Shown: one piece after another, positions 1 through 10,850 of the stretch | Position numbering within the stretch: position 1 is the first letter of the stretch | Layout of the letters: every line of letters begins with the position of its first letter | DNA from: Pyxicephalus adspersus | Taxonomy: Eukaryota; Chordata; Amphibia; Anura; Pyxicephalidae | Assembly: GCF_032062135.1 (NCBI RefSeq) | Contig: NC_092858.1 | Span: forward strand, 171,804,660 to 171,868,659 | Length of the DNA stretch: 64,000 nucleotides | Direction of reading: 5' to 3' | Made by a program: the position numbers and the translations under genes | Notes under the pieces: model-generated | Seen by the model: only the letters and a program-made list of their open reading frames with translations | Databases searched by the model: none | Told to the model about the DNA's origin: nothing

Positions 1-50
1 TCATTCTCCTCCAAAATCCATAGGGCCCCTCTATCGTCAGTCAGGTTCCA

Positions 51-168
51 AGGTCCTCTCCTCCTCCTGTGTCACTGTCTGTATCTGTCTGCCATTTGCA
101 ACCCCTACAGTGCTGTGTAATTTGTTGGCGCTATATAAATACTGTTTATAATAGTAATAATAATAAGG
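51..168 (+). repeat. LINE (L2/CR1-type) 3' tail fragment
   Basis: The segment carries the family signature seen elsewhere in this window: AGGGTCCTCTCC-like start, TGTGTCACTGTCTG, CATTTGCAACCCCTA, a GCGCTATATAAATACTG core, then a TAATAATAA tail. The LINE copies at 22440-22870 and 36725-37447 show that this tail sits at the 3' end of a reverse-transcriptase coding remnant. Only the last ~120 bases are present. Confidence 0.65.
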
Positions 169-1221
169 TAGTACCTCATCTAAACCAGTTCTCTACAGAA
201 GCCTTTAGGATAGACATGGGTTGTGTATCAGCTCCAGTAACAGATGTGCCATAACCTGTCTTAAACCATGGTATTAGGACCATAGGTTCAACTGAGTAGA
301 GGTAAGTATTATCAAACCCTGGGATACAATTGGAGACAGGAAGAGTGCACAAAAGCGTACCTGTCCTTTCAAGGACCTGGACTAATTTAAAAGAATAGAA
401 GCTTTAGGTATTATATATTCTTTATTATTGTCTATAACCCCAGCAGCAAGGTCTCACCCTAGAATGGCTAGGCAAGGGTAAGTGTGGCTTCTCTTTCAAT
501 AGCTAAGCTACAATGGTCACTGGTCAAGGTGAGGAATCCTGGAGATTTAACTTACATTAAAAGCAGCAGACTGGTTGAAAGGCTTGCAGAAGCACAGCTG
601 TGCCTGAGGTTATGGATTTCTTTCCTGTTGACACCAGTAGGGACGCAATGGGAACCAATGTTCCACTCAATATTGGCATAAGTTGCCCAAGCAGGATAGC
701 CATAATATAACCTGATTATTCTGACCAATCAGAACTATGTTTCTTCACGGTCCGCTTTATAATTCAATGCTAAAACGATTTCAGGTACCAACTGTATTCT
801 TTCTACAGCATAATTAAAGGGTTGTAAAACATGACAAGAGCCTTTATGTTCTATAAATGGCTCCTGTGTTTGTTTTCTCCAGGACATAACACACTTTAAG
901 CACTACCATAACACAGCAGACGAGCCGCTTAATGAGATTTCAATCCTGAAACATTACTTACATATTGTGCGCTTCCAATGTTAATTAAAATGATCTGGTA
1001 ATGCTGCACAATATCTTTGTGAAGTTAATAAGCTGCACTTATTAGTTCCCTGCCAGTCGCAGCCTTAATCCCTGGAAAGCCGATGATATTAGCAGGAAGT
1101 CCGTTTATATGTGATACTTTACCCCAGGGATATGGTGAGGGTTTTCCCCACAGTAATACAGGATCTGGAGTTGGTTTGTTCTGCTTAACCCCAAATAATT
1201 GGTGTTATTTTTCCCTCTTGT
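169..1221. other. Non-coding stretch, no recognised feature
   Basis: No exon with acceptable splice sites and no repeat shared with the rest of the window was found. The bases at 880-1130 are repeat-poor. Confidence 0.4.
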
Positions 1222-1318
1222 AACTCTTTAATGACCAAGACCCAACTCTGCAGTTGTTTCTTTTTGCATATCAAAGCACAGCTTGCTCCAGAAGTTAATG
1301 AATGTCTAGGCTCCAAAA
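1222..1318 (-). repeat. Dispersed repeat, reverse copy of 16945-17042
   Basis: About 97 bases (from CTTGTAACTCTTTAATGACC to GAATGTCTAGG) match the reverse complement of 16945-17042 with few differences, including the TTTGCATATCAAAGCACAGC block. The family is not identified. It is probably a short DNA element. Confidence 0.6.
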
Positions 1319-1439
1319 AGTTTTTTTCTTTTTTGCATTGTTTGTGAATAACTCACAGTGAGAATTTTATACAGTAACTGCCACCACACTGCCTAATGTT
1401 ATGCTATGACAAAAATCTGTCCAAATTGCATTTATTAAA

Positions 1440-1780
1440 AAAATGTACCTGTTCCGACTTACGCATAAATTTAACTTAGGAACAAACCTACAGTGCCTAA
1501 CTGGTATGTTACCCTGGGACTACCTGTATTCTATTATCAGTTTATTCACGACTTATTGCTATGCCCAAATTGATGTGAAAAAGTCTATAGGTAAACATCC
1601 AAATATAGGGATTGCAGCCTTTATATAAAGGTTTAACCCAACGCATTTCACCAGAGAGCTTGGCCTCCTCAGGGGTAGGTAAGGGCTTGCAAAGTGTAAG
1701 ATGTAAGATGTGAGCTGTGGATATAGGAGGGGTTTCTCCAGATGCTTTATTAGCATACAGAAATAATGCAAACATTGTTA
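1440..1780. repeat. Probable dispersed repeat with GAAATGCGTTGGG motif (reverse)
   Basis: The stretch TTTAACCCAACGCATTTCACC at about 1629-1650 is the reverse of the GCGAAACGCGTTG-type motif found at 8500-8525 and 49640-49682, there next to CCTGAAGAAGC. I take it as a degraded member of the same anuran repeat. Limits are approximate. Confidence 0.35.
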
Positions 1781-1974
1781 CCAGTAAAAGAGGAAAAAAT
1801 GAAAAACTGAAAGTTTCTAGGGACAGATAATATGGGATTGAAGGGATCCTCCATGTTCATATGCATGCTATTGGACCCCATTCATTCCTTTGGATCAGCA
1901 ATACTTGACTAGACTTCTAAAGACCACAATGGACCTGATTTATTATACAAGACTGGAGAAGATAGAAAATCATG

Positions 1975-2443
1975 AGAAAATCTTAATAAACCTTGGAATG
2001 GATTTCTTAAAATCATTCGCTATTAAATGACAAATGATTTTAATCTTGGATTAGATCCACTTCAGGTTTGCTGGATCACCCCAGCTCTCCCATGATAGTC
2101 TAGCTTCTCCTGTCTTGGAGAGCTTTAAAAAACCAGGCTCAATGAGTAAGACTTACCCATAGGGATGAACAGGGTGAAAGGAGAAGACCCAACAGGTACA
2201 TTTTTGTTGGAAAGACTGTACATTGCTGGAACAAGAAGAAAGGGAAAGGCTGAGGCCGGTCGGGTCCTCAGGGGCGTGGCAGGTGGGTATTGATAAAAAG
2301 GCAAATGCATAAAATTAGAATTCCCTGAATATAGGAAGTTGGTTGGCTCAAGTTGCACATAGAAGAGTAACATGCACCATACAATATGTGGGGGTAGTAA
2401 TTATGTAGGCAGAACACACAAGACATCTACAGATTTAGAATTC
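1975..2443 (-). repeat. Arm 1 of a long inverted duplication (composite repeat)
   Basis: Read on the opposite strand, this segment matches 4540-4975 over most of its length: the same truncated palindromic MITE (AACCTTGGAATGGATTTC ... GGAGAGCTTTAAAAAACC), the same junction to AATGAGTAAGACTTACCC, then GGGTGGGTATTGATAAA and GGAAGTTGGTTGGCTCAAG. Arm 1 contains an extra ~30 bases around 2210-2255. Because the MITE is truncated and joined at the same base in both arms, the pair arose by duplicating one composite or belongs to one larger family. Confidence 0.7.
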
Positions 2444-2479
2444 CACTGATACAGTCATGGACCAACCTGTACAAGTTCT

Positions 2480-2800
2480 TCTTTGTTCTGTTCCCAAGTT
2501 CGGGTTGTCCCTGTCTGTGTCTCCTGTTTCTGATACTCTTGTGTACCGACCCCTGCTTTGACTCTTGACTACTCCTGATCGTTGTCTGCCCTGACCTTTG
2601 GCTATTCTCAACTACTGCTGTTTACTGCCTGCCCTGACCACTAACTTGTCTGACCAGACTTTATTCCTATCTATCAGCAGTTTCCCACCTCTGCGTGCAC
2701 AGGGGCCGCAACCTGGCAACAGCCTGCAGTGTAACATCCTCACCTGTAGGGGCTCTGGAGAAAACCAGGCTGTTGTTTAGACTCCCCAGCGTTGTCTGAG
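2480..2800 (+). repeat. LTR-like/unclassified repeat, CTGACC-rich
   Basis: The stretch is rich in CTGACC, TTGACT and CCTGCTT blocks like those at 10500-10690 and 42880-43150. In this window such blocks sit inside LTR-like elements. No termini could be defined. Confidence 0.3.
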
Positions 2801-3857
2801 CCAATAGAGCTGCTGCTTTGTGTTAGACAGCATTGTAGCGTACACATGGATACAGAACAAATGGCCTTCTTCTTTTTCCCCATGTGACACTGTTCAGCCT
2901 TGTTGATTGGCCGCTCTTACATACCGCCATACTTAGAAGTATTAGCTATCTCTGACAGCTCGAATGGAGGTAAGAGGCAGAAGGCAAAGCAACAGGTACA
3001 CCTTAGATAAATCAAGTCCATTATGGTCTGTAGCAGTCTAGCAGAGTATGACTGATCTTTAGAAATGAATATGGGCCAATGGCATGCATGTAAACATGGA
3101 GGATCTATTCATTGCCATTCCTCTGCATTCATTCACTGCAGGTTGACTGTGGCCACAAAATCAGGAAATCTCTGACATGAAGAGGTTACTTTCGGCTGTG
3201 GACCGGTTCCACTTCGATGGCTTTTTTTGTCAGCCTTAATGAGAAAACGCTGAGTGCCGCTGCGGCATTGTTACCTCACTCCCCTAATGCAAATATCAAT
3301 AGTGCTCCTGGCAGAATAAATAAGGCAGCTCGTAATAAGCTCCTTATTGTTTTTACTGCATGCTCAATATTTTGCCACAAGGACGTTGCCGGTAATCTGC
3401 AGAAAACACAGTCAGATTAAAAAATACTGTTGGTAATACACAGAGAACATTAGCAGGACGCTAATAGCTGCTCGGAGGTCTTGTCGGGGAGTCATTTCAG
3501 CGTCGTCCATTCCTCATATATGACTCTGAACCGAGAATTAGGCGGGGAGCGAAAACAAAAGGGGTTTGGAAAGGAAAATTAAGTCCTTTCATCAGGTAGG
3601 CAAACAGAAGCTTAGCTAAATATTCCAGTTTACAAGATAATTATAAAGCCGCTAACCTTATGGCAGCTTTCTAAGATGTAATTAGCAAGGAACATTTCAT
3701 TTGCTTTGTTAAAGGGGTTGCACGAGGAATAAGAAGGCTGGAAGAACCCTTCATTGGAGTTCTGAAGGAAGAATGGCAACTTCAGGGAAGTAATCAGTGA
3801 ATAAAGTTATCCCGGAATTGAATGTAATGAAAATGACTTTTATGTGATTTATATGAT
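2801..3857. other. Non-coding stretch, partly repeat-poor
   Basis: No gene or repeat shared within the window was found. Bases 3190-3560 are repeat-poor and keep several CpG sites. They could be a conserved non-coding element, but nothing in the sequence proves it. Confidence 0.35.
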
Positions 3858-4074
3858 GGAGGAGCATTGGTGGCCTGTAAGCACACCTTGCCGCATTAGG
3901 TCCCCAGGTTCCAGTCTTCACCAGGACACTCTGCACCTCTCAAAAAGAAACTTCTAGGTTAAGGCTCAAGCCAAATTGGCAATAAAACTATGGTAGGGAC
4001 ATTAAATAGTGAGAATGCTAAGTTACATGGCACTAAATATTATGTCAGCTTTATATAAATATTATTAATATTAT
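3858..4074 (+). repeat. V-SINE copy lacking its central core
   Basis: It shows a decayed tRNA-like head (TTGCCGCATTAGGTCCCCAG, CCAGGACACTCTGCAC) followed directly by the 3' part (CTATGGTAGGGACATTA, TATGTCAGC, TTATATAAATATT). The conserved TTTGCATGTTCTCC core of full copies is missing, so it is internally deleted. Confidence 0.55.
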
Positions 4075-4410
4075 ACAGTTTTTATGTAGCGCCAACATAT
4101 TCCTCAGTGCTGTACATTAAATAGGGTTTGCAAAAAACAGACAGATACAGACAGTGACACAGGAGGAGGAGAGGACCCTGCCCAAAAGACCTTACAACCT
4201 AAGAGGTGGGAAGCAGCACACAATAGGAGAAAGAATGGTGGGAAATAGTGATGTGATAAGGGACAAAAGAAGATGGGTAGGTAAATATGAAAATATGGGT
4301 TTTAAAGGCTCTTTTAAATGAGCAGAAAGTAGGAGCAAGCCGAATAAGATGACGAAAACCATTCCAGAGAGTCGGGGCAGTTCTAGAAAAGTTTTGGAGT
4401 CATGTGTATG
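4070..4410 (-). repeat. LINE (L2/CR1-type) 3' end, minus strand
   Basis: On the minus strand it has the end of a reverse-transcriptase remnant (a TGGAATGGTTTTCGTC-like stretch coding for the WNG motif), CACAATAGG, AGGTTGTAAG, GGGCAGGGTCCTCTCC and the GCGCTACATAAA tail core next to TAATATTAATA. It abuts the V-SINE copy tail to tail. Confidence 0.65.
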
Positions 4411-4539
4411 TAGAGGTTATAAGTCAGGAAGTCAATATTAGGTCATAGGAGTAGCAAAGAAATACAAGGTAATAACACTTCACATATATCCAGAGTGATG
4501 CAGGGAGTGCATATGTGTACATTTTTTGTACCCACTTGA

Positions 4540-4975
4540 ATTCTAGATGCAGACATCTGCAGATGCCTTGTGTGTTCTGCCTACATACCTACTATCCCCA
4601 CTTATTCTGTGGTGCATGTTACTCTTCTATCTGCAACTTGAGCCAACCAACTTCCTATATTCAGGGAAGTCTAATTTTATGCATTTGCCCTTTTATCAAT
4701 ACCCACCTGCTACGCCCCTGAGGACCCTACTGGCATACCCAACAAAAATGTACCTGTTGGGTCTTCTCCTTTCACTCTATTCATCCCTATGGGTAAGTTG
4801 TACTAATTGAGCCTGGTTTTTTTAAAGCTCTCGAAGACCGGAGACGATAGACTATCATGGGAGAGCTGGGGTGATCCAGCAAACCTGAAGTGGATCTAAT
4901 CTAGGATTAAAAGCATTTGTCATTTATTATGATTTTAAGAAATCCATTCCAAGGTTTATTAAGACAGAAGTCCCA
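4540..4975 (+). repeat. Arm 2 of the long inverted duplication
   Basis: This is the reverse-complement partner of 1975-2443. It ends in the same truncated palindromic MITE (AAAGCTCTCGAAGACCGGAG ... GATCCAGCAAACC, then AAGAAATCCATTCCAAGG). The two arms are separated by about 2.1 kb. In the plus frame the arm is partly open for about 87 codons, but the same bases recur as a repeat, so I do not call a gene. Confidence 0.7.
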
Positions 4976-5370
4976 GCTGTATCTAATGATAACATACAGT
5001 ACATGTGATCTGTTTTACCTGTATAAAGATTTGTAGTTCCGTCCAGCCTTGTGATGCACACACACGCTAAACTGCACAGGTAGGTAATTATGCTATTTCC
5101 AGTTCCAGTCCTGCAGTGTTTATTATCATATTTTCATGTCCAGCTTGCTTACTGGACAAGGAATCATCATCATTACCTCTTAATGTTCAATTAACAGACT
5201 AATGATCACATGCATTATGTAGATGAACTAGGAAACATTTGAGTGATTTTCCTGAGAGTGTAATGTGACTGATTGATGAATCCCAAGACTGGCTGAGCAC
5301 AATTGCAAATCTCACGCGGTTCCACCAATGTCAGTGCTTGTACACATTGCATGCAGTATAATGGACGCAC
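4976..5370. other. Non-coding stretch downstream of exon 5 (minus strand)
   Basis: This is intron or 3' sequence. No next exon with good splice sites was recognised. Confidence 0.35.
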
Positions 5371-5433
5371 CTTTTCCAGCATAAACTGCAAGGGATCTTC
5401 TGGCTTCTCGTACACCAGATCTTCTGTGATTTC
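5371..5433 (-). CDS. Coding exon 5 of TEX55-like DPY-30/RIIa-domain gene
   Basis: A 63-base exon (21 codons, phase 0 at both ends). It is preceded by a good acceptor (pyrimidine run, then TTTTTCAG) and followed by a consensus donor (AAAAG|gtgcgt). It encodes EITEDLVYEKPEDP followed by LQFMLEK. The PEDPLxF signature on an amphipathic helix is typical of the second helix of DPY-30/RIIa dimerisation-docking motifs, which form dimers and bind AKAP-type amphipathic helices in PKA anchoring and cilium/sperm-tail complexes. It continues the first helix encoded by the exon at 8073-8210 without interruption. Translation past the donor gives nothing recognisable, so the protein should continue in further exons, probably left of the window. 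The gene name TEX55 is inferred from the motif and exon layout and is not proved. Confidence 0.8.
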
Positions 5434-5727
5434 CTGAAAAACAATGGAAATTATTAATAGAATTCAGGACAATGCTGCACAGGTTTATTGTTGTCTGATG
5501 CTGATGTATGGAGAATGTAAATCTGTACACAAAGGAGGTCCAATTAAACAGCTTTTTTTAACTGTGGCCATACCATGACTATAAAAAGTGAGGTAGTGGG
5601 GAAGTTAACACATTGAAAAATGAGAAGTACTCATCAAGAAGAATACAAATTCCAGAGTTCCAATGCTTGTGATCTTGATCAGATCAAAACAACTCCAGGG
5701 AGAAACTCATCATTTTTTAGTACTGAC

Positions 5728-5732
<5 letters not shown>

Positions 5733-5773
<41 letters not shown>
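5733..5773. repeat. (TA)n microsatellite running into an assembly gap
   Basis: About 20 TA units run straight into the first run of N. Confidence 0.95.
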
Positions 5774-6068
5774 NNNNNNNNNNNNNNNNNNNNNNNNNNN
5801 NNNNNNNNNNNNNNNNNNNNNNNNNNNNNNNNNNNNNNNNNNNNNNNNNNNNNNNNNNNNNNNNNNNNNNNNNNNNNNNNNNNNNNNNNNNNNNNNNNNN
5901 NNNNNNNNNNNNNNNNNNNNNNNNNNNNNNNNNNNNNNNNNNNNNNNNNNNNNNNNNNNNNNNNNNNNNNNNNNNNNNNNNNNNNNNNNNNNNNNNNNNN
6001 NNNNNNNNNNNNNNNNNNNNNNNNNNNNNNNNNNNNNNNNNNNNNNNNNNNNNNNNNNNNNNNNNNNN
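5774..6068. other. Assembly gap (N)
   Basis: A run of 295 N between a TA microsatellite and a 72-bp satellite. The gap probably hides more copies of one or both. Confidence 0.98.
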
Positions 6069-6650
6069 CTATATAGATAGAATTGTGGGGTCACCATCAC
6101 TAAAAGGGTCACCAGCAGGAGGAAGGAGGTCCTGATTCCTCTATAAAGACAGAATTGTGGGGTCACCATCACTAGAGGGGTCACTAGCAGGAGAAAGGAG
6201 GTCCTGATTCATTTATTTAGAAAGATTTGTGGGGTCACCACCACTAGAGGGGTCACCAGCAGGAGAAAGGAGGTCCTGATTCCTCTATATAGATAGAATT
6301 GTTGGGTCACCATCACTAGGGGGGTCACCAGCAGGAGGAAGGAGGTCCTGATTCGTTTATATAGATAGATTTGTGGGGTCACCATTACTGAAGGGGTCAC
6401 CAGCAGGAGGAAGGAGGTCCTGATTCCCCTATATAGATAGAATTGTGGGATCACCATCAATAGTGGGGCCACCAGCAGGAGGAAGGAGGTCCTGATTCCC
6501 CTATATAGATAGAATTGTGTGGTCACCATCACTTGAGGGGTCAGCAGCAGGATGACGGGGGTCCTGATCCCCCTATATAGATAGAATTGTGGGTTGTATA
6601 TTCAGGAGGAGGTCACCGGCAGGAGGAAGGAAGTCCTGATTTTCTCTCTA
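6069..6650. repeat. 72-bp tandem satellite, about 8 copies
   Basis: Units begin near 6069, 6141, 6213, 6285 and 6357 and continue to about 6650 with a strict 72-base step. Each has CTATATAGATAGAATTGTGG, GGTCACCATCACTA, GGGGTCACCAGCAGGAGGAA and GGAGGTCCTGATTC. Since 72 is a multiple of three, the minus strand stays open with a 24-residue periodic peptide. That is a by-product of the repeat, not a gene. Confidence 0.93.
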
Positions 6651-7475
6651 TAGATCTTCAGTTAGACCTAACTTATAATACTGTATCCAGTTCTGAAGTC
6701 ACCACTTACCAAAAGATATTGATTATCCAAAGTCCAGAGGCAGAAAACAAAAATAGTTAAACTGTCTGAAGTATATAACATGTCACAGGAGGCTGCAGGA
6801 ACTTGATAGATACAGCCTGGTGAAGGCAGAAACTTTTAAATAGCCTAAGGGTGTAAATAAGGTTGGAGAGGGCAGTATTTTCAACATAAATCTGATATCA
6901 AGATCACAAGTAAATGGCCTGAAACTATTTGGAAGAACATTCAGTGCCTACCTTATAATGTATTATTTCACTGAAAGAGTAGTCAGTCCTTGGAACTGAC
7001 TCCCAACATAGTCAACAACTGACTTCCAGTACTAAGTGCTTTAGTTCAGGTGATTATTGAAAAGACGGATTAAGGTATGTTTTTTAAACATACCCGGGTA
7101 ATACTAATAAATACATAACGATTTAACAGGGATATTTTATATACCAACACTTACAATTTAAATAGCGGTAAGATTTATAAAATACATACTGCAATATACA
7201 GAATGAACACTAAGTGACAGTGTTGCTCCACAATCTTACAGCAACCTAGCGCTCAGTCCAGGTAAATGACGTTTAGTGACACTTACACACTCACATACAT
7301 ACATACATACAGTGCCAATTATAAATGTGTTCTTTTGTAAAGGAAAGGTGAGGACCTTGCATTTTGTGAATTCTGCTAGCCTGGAAAAATCTAAATATAT
7401 ATACCATGCACAATCAATTCTAAGATTTGTAATTGGCCCAAATATAACAGGTATATACCATCCTGTTCTGTCTAA
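6651..7475. other. Intronic non-coding stretch
   Basis: No exon recognised. The sequence includes a short (CATA)n run near 7293-7312. Confidence 0.4.
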
Positions 7476-7477
7476 GG

Positions 7478-7740
7478 CAGCCTTTCTCAACTTTTTTAAC
7501 ATGGGGTAACACTGGAAATAACTTTTAGGTCTCAGGAAACTCCTATTATAATTTCTATATTCACGGCTCATAGTATATTAGAGTGGTGGTCAGTGGGAGG
7601 AATTCATCTTACATTGCTGGCCATTGGGAAAAATTTCACCCTTACAGATAGCCAAGTAGATCATTGGAGGCACAAATTGCTCATGGGAAACTGTAGGAAC
7701 CTCCGGAGGAACAAAAACTGATCTAATGTAAAGGTTGACC
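7478..7740 (+). repeat. hAT-like MITE copy (family H)
   Basis: It shares TTTCTCAACTTTTTTAACAT, TTTAGGTCTCAGG, CTCATAGTATATTAG, TTGCTGGCCATTGGGAA and TTCACCCTTACAGATAGCC with copies at 9056-9237, 12258-12530, 40252-40540, 50395-50610 and 54480-54700. The ends CAGTG-TCAACC and GGTTGAGAAACACTG seen in the better copies suggest a hAT-type non-autonomous element. Confidence 0.65.
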
Positions 7741-7837
7741 TGTGGTCTTGTTACTCCAACTTTCCTATTTTTTATGCAGAGATTAATGAATACAAGACTG
7801 TGTATTAACCAATCAGCAACAGGTTTGCAACGATCAA

Positions 7838-7864
7838 AAATGCAAAAAAAAAAAAAAAAAAAAA
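7838..7864. repeat. Poly(A) run
   Basis: About 22 uninterrupted A after GCAAAAA. It could be the tail of an inserted retroposon, but no body was recognised. Confidence 0.7.
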
Positions 7865-8072
7865 GATTGGGGCCCTAGGCAGGGAATTGTTTTGACCCCA
7901 CCCTTATGACTTTGTTTCTTGGTTTATTGCAGAAGAATGAAGGTTGGATCTGGCACCCCCTTTGACACTCATTGAGCCCCAGGCTATTGGAAACCAATAT
8001 GTTGGTAACAGATATTATACTTTGGACATCATCACTGCCCTTTACCCAGTTTTATTACATAATCCATCTTAC

Positions 8073-8210
8073 CTGGAAAATCTGCAAGATGTTGTTTTTC
8101 TCCATATACTTCAGAGAGCGTTCCAATGGATCCTCATAAACCGGAGTTGGGGGTGTTAATGTGGTCTTTCGATGATTCACCTCAGTAATGAGAACCCTGT
8201 TATTGTCCAT
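8073..8210 (-). CDS. Coding exon 4 of TEX55-like DPY-30/RIIa-domain gene
   Basis: A 138-base exon (46 codons, phase 0 at both ends). The acceptor is a T-rich run ending TTTTTTAG and the donor is TTCCAG|gtaaga. It starts MDNNRVLITEVNHRK, continues through a TPPTPVYEDPLERS linker, and ends with the helix SLKYMEKNNILQIFQ. That helix joins directly to EITEDLVYEKPEDP in the next exon to make a complete two-helix DPY-30/RIIa-like segment near the C-terminal side of the known protein. The exon happens to begin with an in-frame ATG, so it could serve as an internal or alternative start. The upstream phase-0 exons make it more likely to be an internal codon. Such domains occur in TEX55, ROPN1, SPA17, CABYR and related cilium or sperm proteins. 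The YEDPLERSLKYMEK lead-in made me favour TEX55. Confidence 0.82.
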
Positions 8211-8439
8211 CTAAAAAAGACAAATAATAATAATTAGAACATCAAAAATAATTAATTAAATAATAAAAACTTGTTTGTTATTAATTAATTAATAACCAAT
8301 GTATATAGTGGGACATCGATGTGCACTCTAAACAACATAGGTAATCAAGTTATAGAGAGCACATTAATTTGGAATGTGTATATCTACAATATAATACTTG
8401 CATGAGTCATTATAAATTCTAATTTAAACATTATCTACT

Positions 8440-8880
8440 GGTTTTGCAAGTACTAACTTACGCAAGTAATCGACGCATGCTGTCAATAATACTCCTGAAG
8501 AAGCCATACCTGGCGAAACGCGTTGAGTATATCCAACAACATGCTTTGATGATCAAACACTGTATATGGTCAACAATATATATGTTGATAAGTTAGTATA
8601 TGTCTAGTGGAAAAAACTCCTTTGTCTGTGGTTGAACCCCAAGGATAATAAGGTGGTTCAAACCAACTTTTGATTACTGTGGATTGTATTAGGTAGTCAT
8701 ATGACTTCAATTATTATACCCGACCACTAGTTATGTACAGTGGCCTTTTTACAATTGACAAATCCTATTATAAACATTGTTAATATATGTTTAATACACC
8801 GTTTGTGCCAAAAACCCTGCCTAAATCTATGTCTTTGTTGTTTTTTGATCTATTAGAACGTCCAAATTTATATCTAAAAG
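8440..8880 (+). repeat. Dispersed repeat with CCTGAAGAAGC...GAAACGCGTTG motif
   Basis: The motif ACTCCTGAAGAAGC followed by GGCGAAACGCGTTGAG recurs at 49640-49682 (TTCCTGAAGAAGC ... GAAACGTGTTG) and, reversed, near 1640. It belongs to a widespread anuran repeat whose class I cannot assign. Limits are approximate. Confidence 0.5.
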
Positions 8881-8974
8881 GTTATTCTTCCAAAGTGTGA
8901 TATTTCAATTATAGATGAACATAAGATGGGAGATATATGAATGGTTTTATGTAAAAACATATAGTTTTATAACT

Positions 8975-9056
8975 GGGACATGTTTATTTCCCTAGTGGTT
9001 GAACTTGATGGACTTATGTCTTTTTTCAACCTGAATTATTATATAACTAACTATGT
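8975..9056 (+). repeat. CR1-like LINE 3' end fragment
   Basis: It contains TGTTTATTTCCCTAGTGGTTG, then AACTTGATGGACTTATGTC and TTTTTTCAACCTGA, ending in short TAACTATGTAAC repeats. It is the reverse complement of the start of the longer copy at 39076-39660. Confidence 0.65.
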
Positions 9057-9237
9057 AACCAGAGATTGCTGGGGGTTCCTTAAGCAATTTGTGGCTCTTA
9101 GGGTGAGTTTAGGGAATTCTTCCCATTTACCATTACACTAATATACTGTAAGATGTGGATATAGTATTATAGAAGGGGTTCCTAAAGACCTGAAATTTCG
9201 TTCACAGTTCCCCTATGTTAAAATCATTGAAAAATTC
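9056..9237 (-). repeat. hAT-like MITE copy (family H), reversed
   Basis: Read on the minus strand it gives the family H blocks (TTTAGGTCTTTAGGAACCCC, CACATCTTACAGTATATTAG, then the GGAACCCCCAGCAATCTCTGG end). The central part is shortened. Confidence 0.55.
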
Positions 9238-10206
9238 TGCTCTATACTGTAACCACATAGAAGTAAAATCCATGTCAGGAATGGGTTACAGTACGCAGAT
9301 GTGGCCCTTACTCTTAAATTACTCCACGCAAGCAATCACAGTCTTGCTGTCTCAGTATATTCGGAGTGGTGTAGACGCGATGTCACAGGGGACCGATGGA
9401 GTCAGGAGGATTGGACGCAGCCTAAATATTGACGCTCCTCGCTTGAAAATCACATTTTTATTGCACAGCTCAACTCATTTGCTTTTCAATCATTTACAGA
9501 GGAAATGTTAGCGGCGATGAATTCCCTCGTTACTCGGGCTTCATTAATCACTGGCTTACAAATTTTACTGTCGCCGCTACAAATGTAGTTACGTCTTGGT
9601 CCCTCTCCCGTCCTGCGAGGTATACAGTCATCTCATTTATTTAATTCATGTATCTGGCCTAGTCTTATTCCACAGCCATTTATATTGTGCAAAGAACAAT
9701 TCCCACTATTCCCTATTCTGGTATAGTACTCCATTTGAATGGAAAAGCTGCTTAAATAGACTGAACATGTTCCTTTAATGTGGTGAATGTGTTTCCCTGG
9801 TGGTATAAATGGACTTATCCATGACTTGGTGTCCATGGTTGGAAATAAGCAAGGACCAGTCCAATGGGAAAGCCAACATGGTTTCCTCTACAGCACAGCA
9901 GCCAACCTACAATGGCACTTGGCATGCAAATTGGTACTCATGTGTATTGTCCATGCAATCATTTTGTTTTAAATTCAATCAGAATAAATGAATCTTAAAG
10001 GAAGATGACCTGCAATAAAAGGTCAGTGCTGAGTCAGTAGAGATTCAGGAGTCAAAGAATGGAACTGCAGTGTATGAAGGAAAGGTCTGAATGCTGAAAA
10101 GAATGATTGTGGCCCTAGCACTGGAATGGAGATTAGGTAGGAGACAAGGGCCATCATAGAGGAGTTCTTCTATTGCAGGACATTTTCATTATCAGCACAT
10201 TCTTAA
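9238..10206. other. Intronic stretch, partly repeat-poor
   Basis: No exon found. Bases 9370-9600 are repeat-poor with scattered CpG (GACGCGATGTC, GTCGCCGC) and could be a conserved element. The rest shows nothing distinctive. Confidence 0.35.
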
Positions 10207-10790
10207 ATACAGTTATCGGGCTGGCGATTCCATGCTGCAGTATCCCACACAGCCTATTTTGTCCAGCTATCACCAAGGAGAAGAATGAAATAGCAGCAAC
10301 CCCTGCTTTCCTTTAGCCTTGCAGCCTGATACATTTTATTGGCATCCCCAGCACACACTCTGGGGCTGTGCACAGCTGAAGGGGATTTAGAACTGATCAA
10401 TTCCTGACTCTATCCTGTGATGTCATTGGCTGCTGGGACTTTTTAGCTTCTCTGCTCCCAGTCACCAATGCCTGTTGTAGCATTAAGTTGGGCTGACTTG
10501 CTGTTGGTGTGTATTTGTCTGATTTACTGTTGCTGACTCGCTTGTGTCTTGCCCTTGTGTTCCTTGTCTAGTGGATGGATAATCTGTGAATGACCTCTGG
10601 CTCTGTATTCTGGACTTGTCTCTGTTGGAATCTTGGTACTGTTTTATCTCTGGGCTCCTGGTTCTCTGCCAGCCCTTGCCCAGACACCATTCCTTGTGCT
10701 CTAAGTACTGGAGGGAACCATGTGCTGGGATAGTGTGCTATAGGTGAAGAGTGTGGCATTGGATTGGGGGACTGGTGTCTGGTGAGTACT
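10207..10790 (+). mobile_element. LTR-like element, copy 1
   Basis: This ~580-base segment aligns end to end with 19377-19945 and, reversed, with 59487-60155. Shared blocks include GGCTGGCGATTCC, the AGCTGAAGGGGATTT block, GATGTCATTGGCTGCT, CTTGTGTCTTGCCCTTGTG, TCCTGGTTCTCTGCCAGCCC, TTGGGGGACTGGTGTC and TGCTGGACCAGGGCC near the end. Length, TG...CCCTACA ends and lack of coding capacity suggest a solo LTR. No target-site duplication could be shown. Confidence 0.6.
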
Positions 10791-10850
10791 GTTGCTGGAC
10801 CAGGGCCCTACACATACTTTTTGTTCAGCCAATAAAATATATTCAGCCAA

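Noticed and set aside
4547..4810. 87-codon plus-strand frame with hydrophobic runs
   Set aside because: It lies inside one arm of the inverted composite repeat, and the other arm does not keep the frame.
6209..6532. 107-codon frame with a 24-residue repeat
   Set aside because: A by-product of a 72-base satellite whose period is a multiple of three.
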